A stretch of 64,000 bases of DNA, taken from the NCBI RefSeq assembly GCF_011751885.2, contig NZ_CP061771.1:1984001-2048000 (forward strand). The letters run 5' to 3'. Shown here one piece after another: positions 16,797 to 24,537 of the stretch. A program made the translations under genes and the position numbers. The number at the start of each line of letters is the position of its first letter. The first letter of the stretch is position 1. The stretch comes from Salinibacterium sp. ZJ450 (GTDB taxonomy: Bacteria; Actinomycetota; Actinomycetes; Actinomycetales; Microbacteriaceae). Below the pieces are notes generated by a model that saw nothing but the letters and a program-made list of their open reading frames with translations, searched no databases and was not told where the DNA came from.

Positions 16797-17264
16797 TCAC
16801 AGCCAGGTGAGCGAGGCGAACTTCTCCGGGCTGAGCCCGAACGAGACGTAGCCGCTTGCCACCATGGCGCGCAGATCACGGATGTCGGAACCGTGGCGCA
16901 CCAGCACGAAAACGCTCTCGGGCACGCCGAATGATCGCGCCAGGGCGAAGACCAGCACGTTGCGGTCATCGCTGGCGCCACTCACCGTCCACCTGCCCCA
17001 GCCCCGCGGGGTGAACCGCAGCGGGTGTGACACGAAATGGCTTCCCCGCCAACGGGTCTTACCGGCGAACAGCTTGGGCTTGCCGTCCGCCGCCTCGAAG
17101 GCGATGTCGTGAGCGAGCACGAGCGGCTCGGCAGTGACCAGTTCATAGTTGAACGTCGGGGCAACCTGACCGTTGTATGCCCATCCGGGCAGGCTGGTGG
17201 CTCCCACCGTCCAGCTACCGGGAAGCGTGTCGGCGAGCAGTTGGCTGTCGCTGATATCGGGCAT
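16797..17264 (-). CDS. Conserved hypothetical protein, 155 aa
   Basis: I do not recognise this protein. It is soluble, without signal peptide or membrane helix. It has many aromatic residues spaced as in a beta-barrel (W-T-V-G-A-T, F-N-Y-E-L-V, K-T-R-W-R-G-S-H-F-V-S-H-P-L-R-F) and ends with S-F-G-L-S-P-E-K-F-A-S-L-T-W-L. Codon use matches its neighbours. It is convergent with the FUSC gene. A lipocalin- or calycin-like fold is a guess. Confidence 0.6.
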   Translation of the reverse strand: MPDISDSQLLADTLPGSWTVGATSLPGWAYNGQVAPTFNYELVTAEPLVLAHDIAFEAADGKPKLFAGKTRWRGSHFVSHPLRFTPRGWGRWTVSGASDDRNVLVFALARSFGVPESVFVLVRHGSDIRDLRAMVASGYVSFGLSPEKFASLTWL

Positions 17265-17320
17265 GCAGCCACCGTACAGCGGAGGCGACGCATGCCGCTG
17301 TCACCACTCCGGAGGTCAAA

Positions 17321-17554
17321 TTAGCTGGCTACTGGGCTCTGAGGGCAGTGCAGTTGCGTGCGTTCGCCTGAGCGGTCGACCCTGTGTTCGCTCATCGGAT
17401 GGCCGCAGAGTGGGCAGGCGTGCGTCTCGCGCGGCGGCAGTGGCGGCTCGTTATAAGGACCGAGCGGCGGGGCCCCGATGTATGGCCGGAGCTTGATGTT
17501 CAGCTTCTCGATCCAGTTGCCGAAGGCGCTGCCCGATTTCTGTTCTCCTGCCAT
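17321..17554 (-). CDS. Small zinc-ribbon-like protein, 77 aa
   Basis: The protein has an N-terminal helix-like region and a C-terminal C-P-L-C-G-H-P-M-x-E-H motif followed about 18 residues later by H-C-P, which suggests one bound zinc. No Shine-Dalgarno sequence precedes the ATG; a TACACT hexamer 6 nt upstream suggests a leaderless transcript. The gene is divergent from the OhrR-like regulator, and a palindrome overlaps its -10, so it may be that regulator's target. The function is unknown. Confidence 0.6.
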   Translation of the reverse strand: MAGEQKSGSAFGNWIEKLNIKLRPYIGAPPLGPYNEPPLPPRETHACPLCGHPMSEHRVDRSGERTQLHCPQSPVAS

Positions 17555-17558
17555 ATGC

Positions 17559-17570
17559 TTAGTGTACTAA
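17559..17570. promoter_or_regulatory. Candidate MarR/OhrR operator palindrome
   Basis: TTAGT-GT-ACTAA is an inverted repeat in the 61-bp divergent region between the zinc-ribbon gene and the MarR-type regulator. It overlaps the TACACT element that would serve as -10 for the minus-strand gene. AT-rich dyads of this kind are typical OhrR/MarR targets. The role is inferred from position. Confidence 0.5.
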
Positions 17571-17615
17571 CAGTTCGCGCATGGGCAAACTGACGGAACG
17601 CTCGGAGGAACGGCG

Positions 17616-18071
17616 ATGACGAACGAAACCACCACCGTCACTGCGAGCCTGCTCGCGCTGGAAGATCAGGTGTGCTTCGCGCTTGCGGTGGCATCTCGAA
17701 GCGTGATCGCGCTGTACCGGCCGATCCTTGAGCCGCTCGGCCTCACGCATCCGCAGTATCTCGTGATGCTCGCGCTGTGGGAACGCGACCCGCGAACAGT
17801 GCGTGACCTGTCGGCCGCCCTGCAGTTGGAGCCGGCTACTCTCTCGCCGCTACTGAAGCGTCTCGAGGCATCCGGTTACATCACCAGGGCTCGGAATGCC
17901 CACGACGAGCGCGCTCTGGACGTGCGGTTGACGCCCGTCGGTCGGTCACTCCGCGCCGAGGCCGAGCAAATCCCGCACCGCATCGTCGACGAACTACAGC
18001 TGCCGGTCGAGGACCTGGAGGCCCTCCGCACGTCGCTGCAGCGCGTGACCGCCGCCGCCACCCGCCGGTAG
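17616..18071 (+). CDS. MarR family regulator, OhrR-like peroxide sensor
   Basis: The 151-residue protein starts with L-E-D-Q-V-C-F-A-L (Cys20), the position and context of the peroxide-sensing cysteine of OhrR, followed by Y-R-P-I-L-E-P-L-G-L-T-H-P-Q-Y-L-V-M. The winged helix spans about residues 58-105. GGAGG precedes the ATG by 7 nt. OhrR usually represses the peroxidase Ohr, but no ohr gene is present here, so the local target may be the divergent zinc-ribbon gene. Only one conserved cysteine is seen (one-Cys type). Confidence 0.85.
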   Translation: MTNETTTVTASLLALEDQVCFALAVASRSVIALYRPILEPLGLTHPQYLVMLALWERDPRTVRDLSAALQLEPATLSPLLKRLEASGYITRARNAHDERALDVRLTPVGRSLRAEAEQIPHRIVDELQLPVEDLEALRTSLQRVTAAATRR

Positions 18072-18111
18072 CCGACCGAGCTCACCGAGCCGTCAGAGCC
18101 GGCTAAAACCG

Positions 18112-20625
18112 TCAGAGCTGGCCGACACCGGTGATCCGCACCACCGCGCTGCCCAGCTCGTCGGACTCGGCGAGATCCACCGTGGCGGTGATCGCCCAGT
18201 CATGATCCGCGTGCGGGTCGGCGAGGATCTGCCGCACCCGCCACTCGGCCGCATCCTCGTCGATGATCAGCATGGCGGAGCTGCGAGCGTCGGCGCCGGT
18301 GCCGATCGAGTCATACTCTGCCCAGTAGCTGTCCAGGGCGTCCGCCCACGCGTTCGCGGTCCAGCCGTGCTCGGCGTCGAGTTCGCCCAGCTCGTCGTAG
18401 TGCTCCAGCGCGGCCAACTGAACTCGCCGGAACAGCTCGTTGCGCACGAGCACGCGGAATGCGCGAGGGTTACCGGTGAGCCGCGGCGGGGCCGGCGGCA
18501 CCACCGGGGCGTCGGGATCGGCGGCAGGGTTGATCAACGACTCCCACTCGTCGAGCAGGCTCGAGTCGACCTGGCGCACCAGCTCGCCGAGCCACTCGAT
18601 CAGATCGCGCAACTCTTCAGTCTTCGCCTCGTCGGGAATGGTCTGCCGCGCGGCGCGGAACGCGTCGGACAGGTACCGCAGCACCACTCCTTCGGACCGG
18701 CTCAGCTTGTAGTGCCCGGTGAACTCGGCGAAGCTCATGGCGCGCTCGTACATGTCGCGCACCACGCTCTTCGGCGCCAGCTCGAAGTCGCGGATCCACG
18801 GTTGCGAGCTGGCGAAAGTGTCATACGCCTGGTGCAGCAGTTCATCGAGCGGTTTGGGGTGCGTGACTTGTTCCAGCAGTTCCATACGCGCGTCGTACTC
18901 GATGCCGTCGGACTTCATCGCCGCGACCGCTTCGCCCCTGGCCAGGAACTGCTGCTGCGAGAGCACGGGCCGCGGGTCATCCAGGGTCGCCTCGAGAACA
19001 CTGATCATGTCGAGCGCGTAACTGGATGACGCGGGGTCGAGCAGCTCGAACGCCGCAAGCGCGAACGGCGACAGCGGCTGGTTGAGCGCGAAGTTCGGTT
19101 GCAGGTCGATGGTGAGCCGGATGTCGCCACCCTCGTCGGTGACCACGCCGGCGGCGCGCAGCGTGCGATAGATCCCGAGCGCCCTGCGGGCCAGGGCGTA
19201 CTGCCGGGAACGGGACTCGTGGTTATCGAACACCAGCTTGCGCACCGCGGCGAAGACATCGCCGCCGCGCCCGATGAGGTTGATCATCATTGCGGCGGTC
19301 AGCTGCATGTGGCTGGTGAGCGTCTCCGGCTGCGCGTCGACCAGCCGGTTGAAACTCGGCTCGCCCCACGAGACGAAGCCCTCCGGGGCCTTCTTGCGCA
19401 CGATCTTGCGACGCTTCTTCGGGTCGTCCCCGGCCTTTTCGACCGCCTTCGCGTTCTCGCTCTCGTGCTCGGGTGCCTGCACCATCACCGTTCCGGCGGT
19501 GTCGAAGCCGGCGCGACCGGCGCGGCCGGCGATCTGGTGGAACTCCCGTGCGGAAAGCTGCCGCATCCGGGTGCCATCGAACTTGGTCAATGCCGACAAC
19601 AGCACGGTGCGGATCGGCACGTTGATGCCGACACCGAGCGTGTCGGTTCCACAGATCACCCGGAGCAGTCCGCGTTGCGCGAGTTGCTCGACCAGTCGTC
19701 TGTATCGCGGCAGCATGCCCGCGTGGTGCACGCCGATGCCGCTGCGCACCAGACGAGACAGCGTCTTACCGAACACGGTGGTGAACCGGAAGGATCCGAT
19801 CGCCTCGGCGATCTCATCGCGCTTCTCCCGGCTGAGGATCTTGACGCTCGTCAGCGCCTGCGCCCGCTCCAGCGCGGCCGCCTGCGAGAAGTGCACGACG
19901 TACACCGGCGCCTGGTTGGTGGAAAGCAGCTCTTCGATGGTCTCGTGCACGGGGGTGATGGCGTAGAAGAAGTGCAGCGGGACGGGCCGGTCGACGCCGG
20001 TCACCTCGGCGGTCTGCCGGCCAGTGCGCCGGGTGAGGTCGGCGGCGAGTTCTGTCACATCGCCGAGGGTGGCGGACATCAGGATGAACTGCACCGCAGG
20101 CAGCATCAACAGCGGAACCTGCCAGGCCCAGCCGCGCTCCGGGTCGCCGTAGAAGTGGAACTCGTCCATCACGACCTGATCCACCGGTGTTTCGTGGCCA
20201 TGTCGCAGTGCCATGTTCGCCAGGATTTCGGCCGTGCAGCAGATGATGGGCGCATCCGCGTTGACGGACGAGTCTCCGGTGACCATTCCGACGTTCTCGG
20301 GACCGAACAACTCGACGAGGGCGAAGAACTTCTCGCTGACCAGAGCCTTCAGCGGCGCCGTGTAGAAGGTGCGGCCGCCCTGCGCGAGTGCGGCGAAGTG
20401 GGCGGCGATCGCGACCAGCGACTTGCCGGAGCCGGTCGGGGTGGACAGGATCAGGTTGTTGCCCGACACGATCTCGATGAGCGACTCATCCTGCGCCGGA
20501 TACAGCGGAAGCCCGCGTGAGGAGGCCCAGGTGGTGAAGATGTCGTACACCTCGTCGGGGTCGTACGAGGATGGAATCAGCGCCGCGAGAGGCGCGCGGT
20601 CATTCGGGCGCCCAGCGTCAGTCAT
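18112..20625 (-). CDS. Ski2-like DEAD/DEAH-box helicase with DUF3516
   Basis: The 837-residue protein has helicase motifs in order: P-A-Q-D-E (Q-like), T-P-T-G-S-G-K-S (I), T-A-P-L-K-A-L (Ia), V-M-D-E-F-H (II, DEFH form), L-M-S-A-T-L (III), G-I-G-V-H-H-A-G-M and G-T-D-T-L-G-V-G-I-N (IV-V), and Q-I-A-G-R-A-G-R-A-G (VI). The C-terminal ~400 residues form the DUF3516 region found with this helicase. Family members are predicted RNA or DNA helicases of unknown duty. Only 12 bp separate its start from the divergent SDR gene. Confidence 0.88.
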   Translation of the reverse strand: MTDAGRPNDRAPLAALIPSSYDPDEVYDIFTTWASSRGLPLYPAQDESLIEIVSGNNLILSTPTGSGKSLVAIAAHFAALAQGGRTFYTAPLKALVSEKFFALVELFGPENVGMVTGDSSVNADAPIICCTAEILANMALRHGHETPVDQVVMDEFHFYGDPERGWAWQVPLLMLPAVQFILMSATLGDVTELAADLTRRTGRQTAEVTGVDRPVPLHFFYAITPVHETIEELLSTNQAPVYVVHFSQAAALERAQALTSVKILSREKRDEIAEAIGSFRFTTVFGKTLSRLVRSGIGVHHAGMLPRYRRLVEQLAQRGLLRVICGTDTLGVGINVPIRTVLLSALTKFDGTRMRQLSAREFHQIAGRAGRAGFDTAGTVMVQAPEHESENAKAVEKAGDDPKKRRKIVRKKAPEGFVSWGEPSFNRLVDAQPETLTSHMQLTAAMMINLIGRGGDVFAAVRKLVFDNHESRSRQYALARRALGIYRTLRAAGVVTDEGGDIRLTIDLQPNFALNQPLSPFALAAFELLDPASSSYALDMISVLEATLDDPRPVLSQQQFLARGEAVAAMKSDGIEYDARMELLEQVTHPKPLDELLHQAYDTFASSQPWIRDFELAPKSVVRDMYERAMSFAEFTGHYKLSRSEGVVLRYLSDAFRAARQTIPDEAKTEELRDLIEWLGELVRQVDSSLLDEWESLINPAADPDAPVVPPAPPRLTGNPRAFRVLVRNELFRRVQLAALEHYDELGELDAEHGWTANAWADALDSYWAEYDSIGTGADARSSAMLIIDEDAAEWRVRQILADPHADHDWAITATVDLAESDELGSAVVRITGVGQL

Positions 20626-20640
20626 GATTAATAGATCATG
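20623..20640. promoter_or_regulatory. Palindromic 12-bp divergent start region
   Basis: The two divergent ATG codons (20625 minus, 20638 plus) form the outer arms of an inverted repeat, CATGAT...ATCATG, with only AT-rich DNA between. Neither gene has room for its own promoter or a Shine-Dalgarno sequence here. Both promoters must therefore lie inside the opposite coding region, or the two transcripts are leaderless from overlapping elements. Confidence 0.6.
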
Positions 20641-22158
20641 TCATCCGATAGCACCATCGCCGAACCGGCATCCGCTGAGAATGCCGGCGTTGAACCGAGC
20701 GGCATCGACCCTGCCGATCTCGCGACCACCCTCAGGGTGCTCGCATTCATGGACCAGGTCGACGAGGAACACCCAGACTACGTGGCCGTGCGCCGCGCCA
20801 CCGCCCAGATGTTCAAGGCGGTGAAGCGGGTACGCCGGCGAGAGCTGCGGCAGAACGTCGCCGATGCCGACAAGGCCGTCGTGGCCGCCACGGCCACCGG
20901 CGCCCCCGATCGCATCGATGACGAAACCCGCGGCATGCTGCTGGAGCCCGGCACCACCGCGGCGATCGCCGGCGAGTTCATCAAGTCGCGGGCCTGCTAC
21001 ATCTGCAAGCAGCAGTACACCCAGGTCGACGCGTTCTACCACCAGCTGTGCCCGAACTGTGCCGCGTTCAGCCACGCCAAGCGCGATGCGCACACCGACC
21101 TCACCGGTCGGCGCGCGCTGCTCACCGGCGGCCGGGCGAAGATCGGCATGCACATCGCGCTGCGGCTGCTGCGCGACGGCGCCCACACCACCATCACCAC
21201 GCGATTCCCGCGGGATGCGGTGCGCCGCTTCCAGTCGCTGCCCGACTCCGCTGACTGGCTGCACCGGCTGCGCATCGTCGGCATCGACCTGCGCGACCCT
21301 GCCCAGGTGATTGGGCTCGCCGATGCGGTGGCGGAAGCCGGCCCCCTCGACATCCTGATCAATAACGCGGCGCAGACCGTACGCCGCTCGCCCGGCGCAT
21401 ACGCGCCGCTCGCGCAAGCTGAGCTGGCCCCGCTGCCAGACGGGCCGCTGCCCGACATGATCACCTTCGGGCACACCAACGACGCGCACCCGCAGGCACT
21501 CGCAGCCTCGGTGGCGGCGCATCCGCTGCTCGCCCGTGCCGCGGAGGCGGGAGGCCCGTCGCTGTCGGCCGACGAACTGACCGAGCTGGCGATGACCGCA
21601 GGGTCGTCGTCGCTGGAACGGATGGCGGCCGGCACCGCGATCGACGCGGGCGGGCTGGTGCCGGATGAGGCGCAAGTGAACAGCTGGACCCAGTATGTGC
21701 AGCACGTGGATCCGCTCGAGATGCTCGAGGTGCAGCTGGCCAACCAGACCGCGCCGTTCCTGCTGATCAGCCGGTTGCGCCCGTCGATGGCCGCGTCGTC
21801 CGCCCGGCGCAAGTACGTGGTGAACGTCTCGGCGATGGAGGGCCAGTTCGCCCGCCGCTACAAGGGACCGGGCCACCCCCACACGAACATGGCGAAGGCC
21901 GCGCTGAACATGCTCACCCGCACCAGCGCCGGCGAGATGCTCGAGAGCGACGGCATCCTGATGACCGCGGTCGACACCGGCTGGATCACCGACGAGCGTC
22001 CGCACCACACCAAGGTGCGGTTGGCCGAGGAGGGCTTCCACGCCCCGCTCGACCTGGTCGACGGCGCCGCCCGCGTGTACGACCCGATCGTGCGCGGCGA
22101 GGCCGGCGAAGACCTGTACGGCGTTTTTCTGAAGGACTACACGAAGGCACCCTGGTGA
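20638..22158 (+). CDS. Atypical SDR-fold protein with N-terminal zinc-ribbon-like region
   Basis: The 506-residue protein is about twice the usual SDR length. The first 155 residues contain a C-x2-C...C-x2-C set (Cys120/123/138/141), likely zinc-binding. An SDR domain follows: T-G-G-R-A-K-I-G (163-170), N-N-A-A (242-245), a ~75-residue insertion, then N-V-S-A-M-E-G (396-402). At the usual YxxxK site the sequence is T-N-M-A-K (416-420), so the catalytic Tyr is replaced by Thr. The NAD(P) fold is probably kept while classical dehydrogenase chemistry is doubtful. It is divergent from the DUF3516 helicase. Confidence 0.82.
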   Translation: MSSDSTIAEPASAENAGVEPSGIDPADLATTLRVLAFMDQVDEEHPDYVAVRRATAQMFKAVKRVRRRELRQNVADADKAVVAATATGAPDRIDDETRGMLLEPGTTAAIAGEFIKSRACYICKQQYTQVDAFYHQLCPNCAAFSHAKRDAHTDLTGRRALLTGGRAKIGMHIALRLLRDGAHTTITTRFPRDAVRRFQSLPDSADWLHRLRIVGIDLRDPAQVIGLADAVAEAGPLDILINNAAQTVRRSPGAYAPLAQAELAPLPDGPLPDMITFGHTNDAHPQALAASVAAHPLLARAAEAGGPSLSADELTELAMTAGSSSLERMAAGTAIDAGGLVPDEAQVNSWTQYVQHVDPLEMLEVQLANQTAPFLLISRLRPSMAASSARRKYVVNVSAMEGQFARRYKGPGHPHTNMAKAALNMLTRTSAGEMLESDGILMTAVDTGWITDERPHHTKVRLAEEGFHAPLDLVDGAARVYDPIVRGEAGEDLYGVFLKDYTKAPW

Positions 22159-22406
22159 ACCGTTCCCAACTCAAGACCGTCGCGCTCGCGAGCGGCCTGC
22201 TGGCCGTCGGCGGTGTCGCCCTCGCGGTGATCTCGGTCGCCGGCATCGTCATCGCCGCGGTGCAGGGCAACGCGCTGTGGATCGGGCTGAGCATCGCTGG
22301 GGTGGTGATCGGTGTGCTGCTGCGGCTGGCCGGTCAACGCCTCGCCGCGCGCGTGATCAACCCTCCAGGTTCGTCAGAACCGCGCGGAGCAGCCGCGGAT
22401 CGCTGA
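22155..22406 (+). CDS. Small two-helix membrane protein
   Basis: The 83-residue product has two hydrophobic segments (about residues 8-34 and 40-58) followed by a basic and polar tail. It starts at GTG 22155, overlapping the SDR stop as GTGA, which supports translational coupling. Its last 50 bp overlap the end of the convergent esterase gene. I do not recognise a family. Confidence 0.65.
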   Translation: MNRSQLKTVALASGLLAVGGVALAVISVAGIVIAAVQGNALWIGLSIAGVVIGVLLRLAGQRLAARVINPPGSSEPRGAAADR

Positions 22407-23025
22407 GGATGCGGAAGTGGCCGGCCACCGGCAACTCGATGTTGCGCGCCCCGGCGAGAAAGCTTCCCGCGGGGATGTGCGGATCAAACTTGGGGTAGAT
22501 CGACACGATGCGCTTGTTGGCGGCGATGCCCTCGCCGAGCAGCAGGATCGTCTTGTCTGACGGGCGAAATGCCCGAAGGGTGCGCACCGGCAGGTAGTTC
22601 GCGTACACCGACCCGGCGAACGGGGTGGCGATCGCGATCATCCGCCGGATGCGGTCGCCGGATGCCCCGAGCATGACGTGTTTGCCGATCAGGCCGCCCT
22701 TGCTGTGGGCGACGATGATGACGCCCTGCAGGTCGTGGCGCTGCAGGTAACGCTCGGTGATCGCCGCCATCTCGCGTACGCCGCCGCGGTTGTAGCCGAG
22801 ATCGTCGACGACGTGGATCGGATGTCCGGCCTCGTTCAGTCGCTCGGCGACCGGCCGGAGGAATTGCCAGGTCTCCCACACCCCCGGGATCAGCAGCACC
22901 GGCGCCGCGCTGCCGCTGGCGAGCGTGTCGGCGCCACGGCGGCGCAGGGCATGGCGCAGCTGCCAGCCGGCCGCGTAAGCGTAGTCGCGCGCCCAATCCA
23001 GTGCCGTCACAACCAGTGCCGTCAT
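22357..23025 (-). CDS. Alpha/beta hydrolase (lipase/esterase-like)
   Basis: The 222-residue protein has the oxyanion segment L-I-P-G-V-W-E near residue 46 and the nucleophile elbow A-H-S-K-G-G (Ser near residue 109). A late A-G-H-F-R-I supplies the catalytic His. It resembles triacylglycerol lipase/esterase-type hydrolases; no signal peptide is evident. The start codon and the first 9 codons lie inside a 14-15 bp tandem repeat in which each copy carries a potential start codon, so the true N-terminus is uncertain. Confidence 0.8.
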   Translation of the reverse strand: MTALVVTALDWARDYAYAAGWQLRHALRRRGADTLASGSAAPVLLIPGVWETWQFLRPVAERLNEAGHPIHVVDDLGYNRGGVREMAAITERYLQRHDLQGVIIVAHSKGGLIGKHVMLGASGDRIRRMIAIATPFAGSVYANYLPVRTLRAFRPSDKTILLLGEGIAANKRIVSIYPKFDPHIPAGSFLAGARNIELPVAGHFRILSDPRLLRAVLTNLEG

Positions 23026-23072
23026 AACGGTGCCGTCATAACCGTGCCGTCATAACCAGTGCCGTCATAACC
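23001..23072. repeat. Five tandem 14-15 bp repeats straddling a stop and a start
   Basis: Five copies of GTGCCGTCATAAC(C/G)(A) begin at 23001, 23016, 23030, 23044 and 23059. On the minus strand each copy reads as ATGACGGCAC (GTG in the first). The upstream hydrolase terminates in the last copy and the downstream esterase starts in the second. Units of 14 and 15 bp alternate, so gain or loss of a copy changes the frame and spacing between the genes. Confidence 0.8.
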
Positions 23073-23880
23073 CTTCGGCGTGCTCCGCGATCAGCCGGGC
23101 CACCCTGGCCGGGTCGGTGAACATGATCACGTGCGCGCCCTCGACCTGCACGAATCGGCCGGCCGGGGCGAGGTCGGCCACCCGCTCTGACCACTGCCGG
23201 GACACGATCGGATCCCGATCGCCGGTGATCACCAGCGTTCGCGCGGTCAGCCGGGGCAGCCGGTCCTCGATGCGGTCCTGCAACAGGTTCGGCAGCTGAC
23301 GCAGGTAGTACGGGATGCCAGTGCGGAACAGGTAATCGGTGAGCACCACCACGTTCGCCCTCGGCGGCTCGCGCAGCATGTCGCGGAACAGTCGCCAGCT
23401 GGCGCGCCAGACGTTTCTGGCATCCGGTTCCATCGTCGTGCCCATCAGCACGATGCGGTCGGTGACCTCCGGATGATCCAGCACCAGCTGGGTGACCACC
23501 TGGGTTCCCATCGAGTGCCCGACCAGCACCGGGTTCACGACATCGTTGGCCGTCAGGAACTCGGCGAGCACCCGGGCGTGGTCGGCCAGCGAGACGGCGC
23601 GTTTCGGGTTCGGCGCTCGGCCGTACCCCGGCAGGTCGACGAGCAGCACGCGACCGTACCGGGCGAGTTCGGCGGCCGCGGGGTGGAAGTACCGGCTTGA
23701 CACCCCGATGCCGTGCACGAGCACGAAGTCCGGGCCGGCGGTATTCGACGGGAACTGCTCGACCGCCACCGCGAGCTCGGCGAACGTTGCCCGACCGCGC
23801 AGGTATTCCGTGCCGCGGAACCGGCGCCGGCGCACCCGCGTGCCCTCATCGACGTGCGGTTCACCGCCTCGAACAGCCAT
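23065..23880 (-). CDS. Alpha/beta hydrolase
   Basis: The 271-residue protein has L-V-H-G-I-G (oxyanion, near residue 53), the G-H-S-M-G nucleophile elbow near residue 120, the acid in I-T-G-D-R-D-P, and the catalytic His in E-G-A-H-V-I-M. This is a complete Ser-Asp-His triad. The N-terminal ~40 residues are arginine-rich and without a signal peptide. It is followed after the repeat array by a second hydrolase, so the two may form an operon. The substrate is unknown. Confidence 0.85.
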   Translation of the reverse strand: MAVRGGEPHVDEGTRVRRRRFRGTEYLRGRATFAELAVAVEQFPSNTAGPDFVLVHGIGVSSRYFHPAAAELARYGRVLLVDLPGYGRAPNPKRAVSLADHARVLAEFLTANDVVNPVLVGHSMGTQVVTQLVLDHPEVTDRIVLMGTTMEPDARNVWRASWRLFRDMLREPPRANVVVLTDYLFRTGIPYYLRQLPNLLQDRIEDRLPRLTARTLVITGDRDPIVSRQWSERVADLAPAGRFVQVEGAHVIMFTDPARVARLIAEHAEGL

Positions 23881-23913
23881 CTCGCCAGCATAGGCGGATC
23901 ACCCGGATCACCA

Positions 23914-24489
23914 TCAGAGGGTATCGAGCCACCGGATGATGGTGCTCTCGGCCACCGGGCTGAACTGGCGCACATCGACCCCGACGTTGAACTGCCGGCC
24001 CTGCTCGGCGAAGTCGGTGTGCACGTGCCCGTGGATGATCGGCAGCCCGTGGTCGACTGGCCGGTGCGGCCGGTACCGGTCCTCGCCGAGCGAGTCGCCG
24101 CGGTACGGGAAGTGGCACACCATCACGCGTCGACCGGCGATGCTGTGCTGCAGTTGCTCGGGCATGATCTCCCAGCCGGCCGCCTCATACACCGGCCAGA
24201 ATCGCGCGCGCTGGTCACCGCCGTTGAAGAACGAGGCGACACGGTCGTGGTTGCCCGGCACGAGCCGCCGGATGCCGTTCAGGGCTGCGGTCATCATCAC
24301 CTGCTCCTCGATCTGCACGCCGAGCGACAGGTCGCCGAGATGCCACACCACATCGCCCGGCGCCACCACGTGGTTCCAGCGCGCGATCAGCTCCCGATTC
24401 ATCTCTGCGACGTCGGCGAAAGGCCGGCGGCAGTACCGGATGATGTTCGGGTGCGAGAAGTGGGTGTCGCTCGTCCACCAGGTGGCCAT
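23914..24489 (-). CDS. Calcineurin-like metallophosphoesterase
   Basis: The 191-residue protein shows the metal-ligand motifs in order: D-T-H (Asp8, His10), G-D near residue 45 and H-L-G-D-L-S, then G-N-H-D near residue 79, the V-C-H-F region, and G-H-V-H near residue 155. It is of the small YfcE/phage-type subgroup. The substrate is unknown. A 15-bp direct repeat (24502-24516 and 24519-24533) lies just upstream. Confidence 0.87.
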   Translation of the reverse strand: MATWWTSDTHFSHPNIIRYCRRPFADVAEMNRELIARWNHVVAPGDVVWHLGDLSLGVQIEEQVMMTAALNGIRRLVPGNHDRVASFFNGGDQRARFWPVYEAAGWEIMPEQLQHSIAGRRVMVCHFPYRGDSLGEDRYRPHRPVDHGLPIIHGHVHTDFAEQGRQFNVGVDVRQFSPVAESTIIRWLDTL

Positions 24490-24501
24490 GCCATCCGTTG
24501 T

Positions 24502-24533
24502 ACTACGGATGTCGCGGAACTACGGATGTCGCG
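24502..24533. repeat. Short direct repeat upstream of the phosphoesterase
   Basis: Two identical 15-mers (ACTACGGATGTCGCG) lie 17 bp apart between the phosphoesterase start and the LLM oxidoreductase stop. They may be replication slippage or a regulator site. Nothing else supports a role. Confidence 0.5.
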
Positions 24534-24537
24534 CGCT

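Noticed and set aside
19099-20520. 473-codon plus-strand frame opposite the helicase
   Set aside because: Antisense shadow; composition typical of the complement of a high-GC gene and no start signals.
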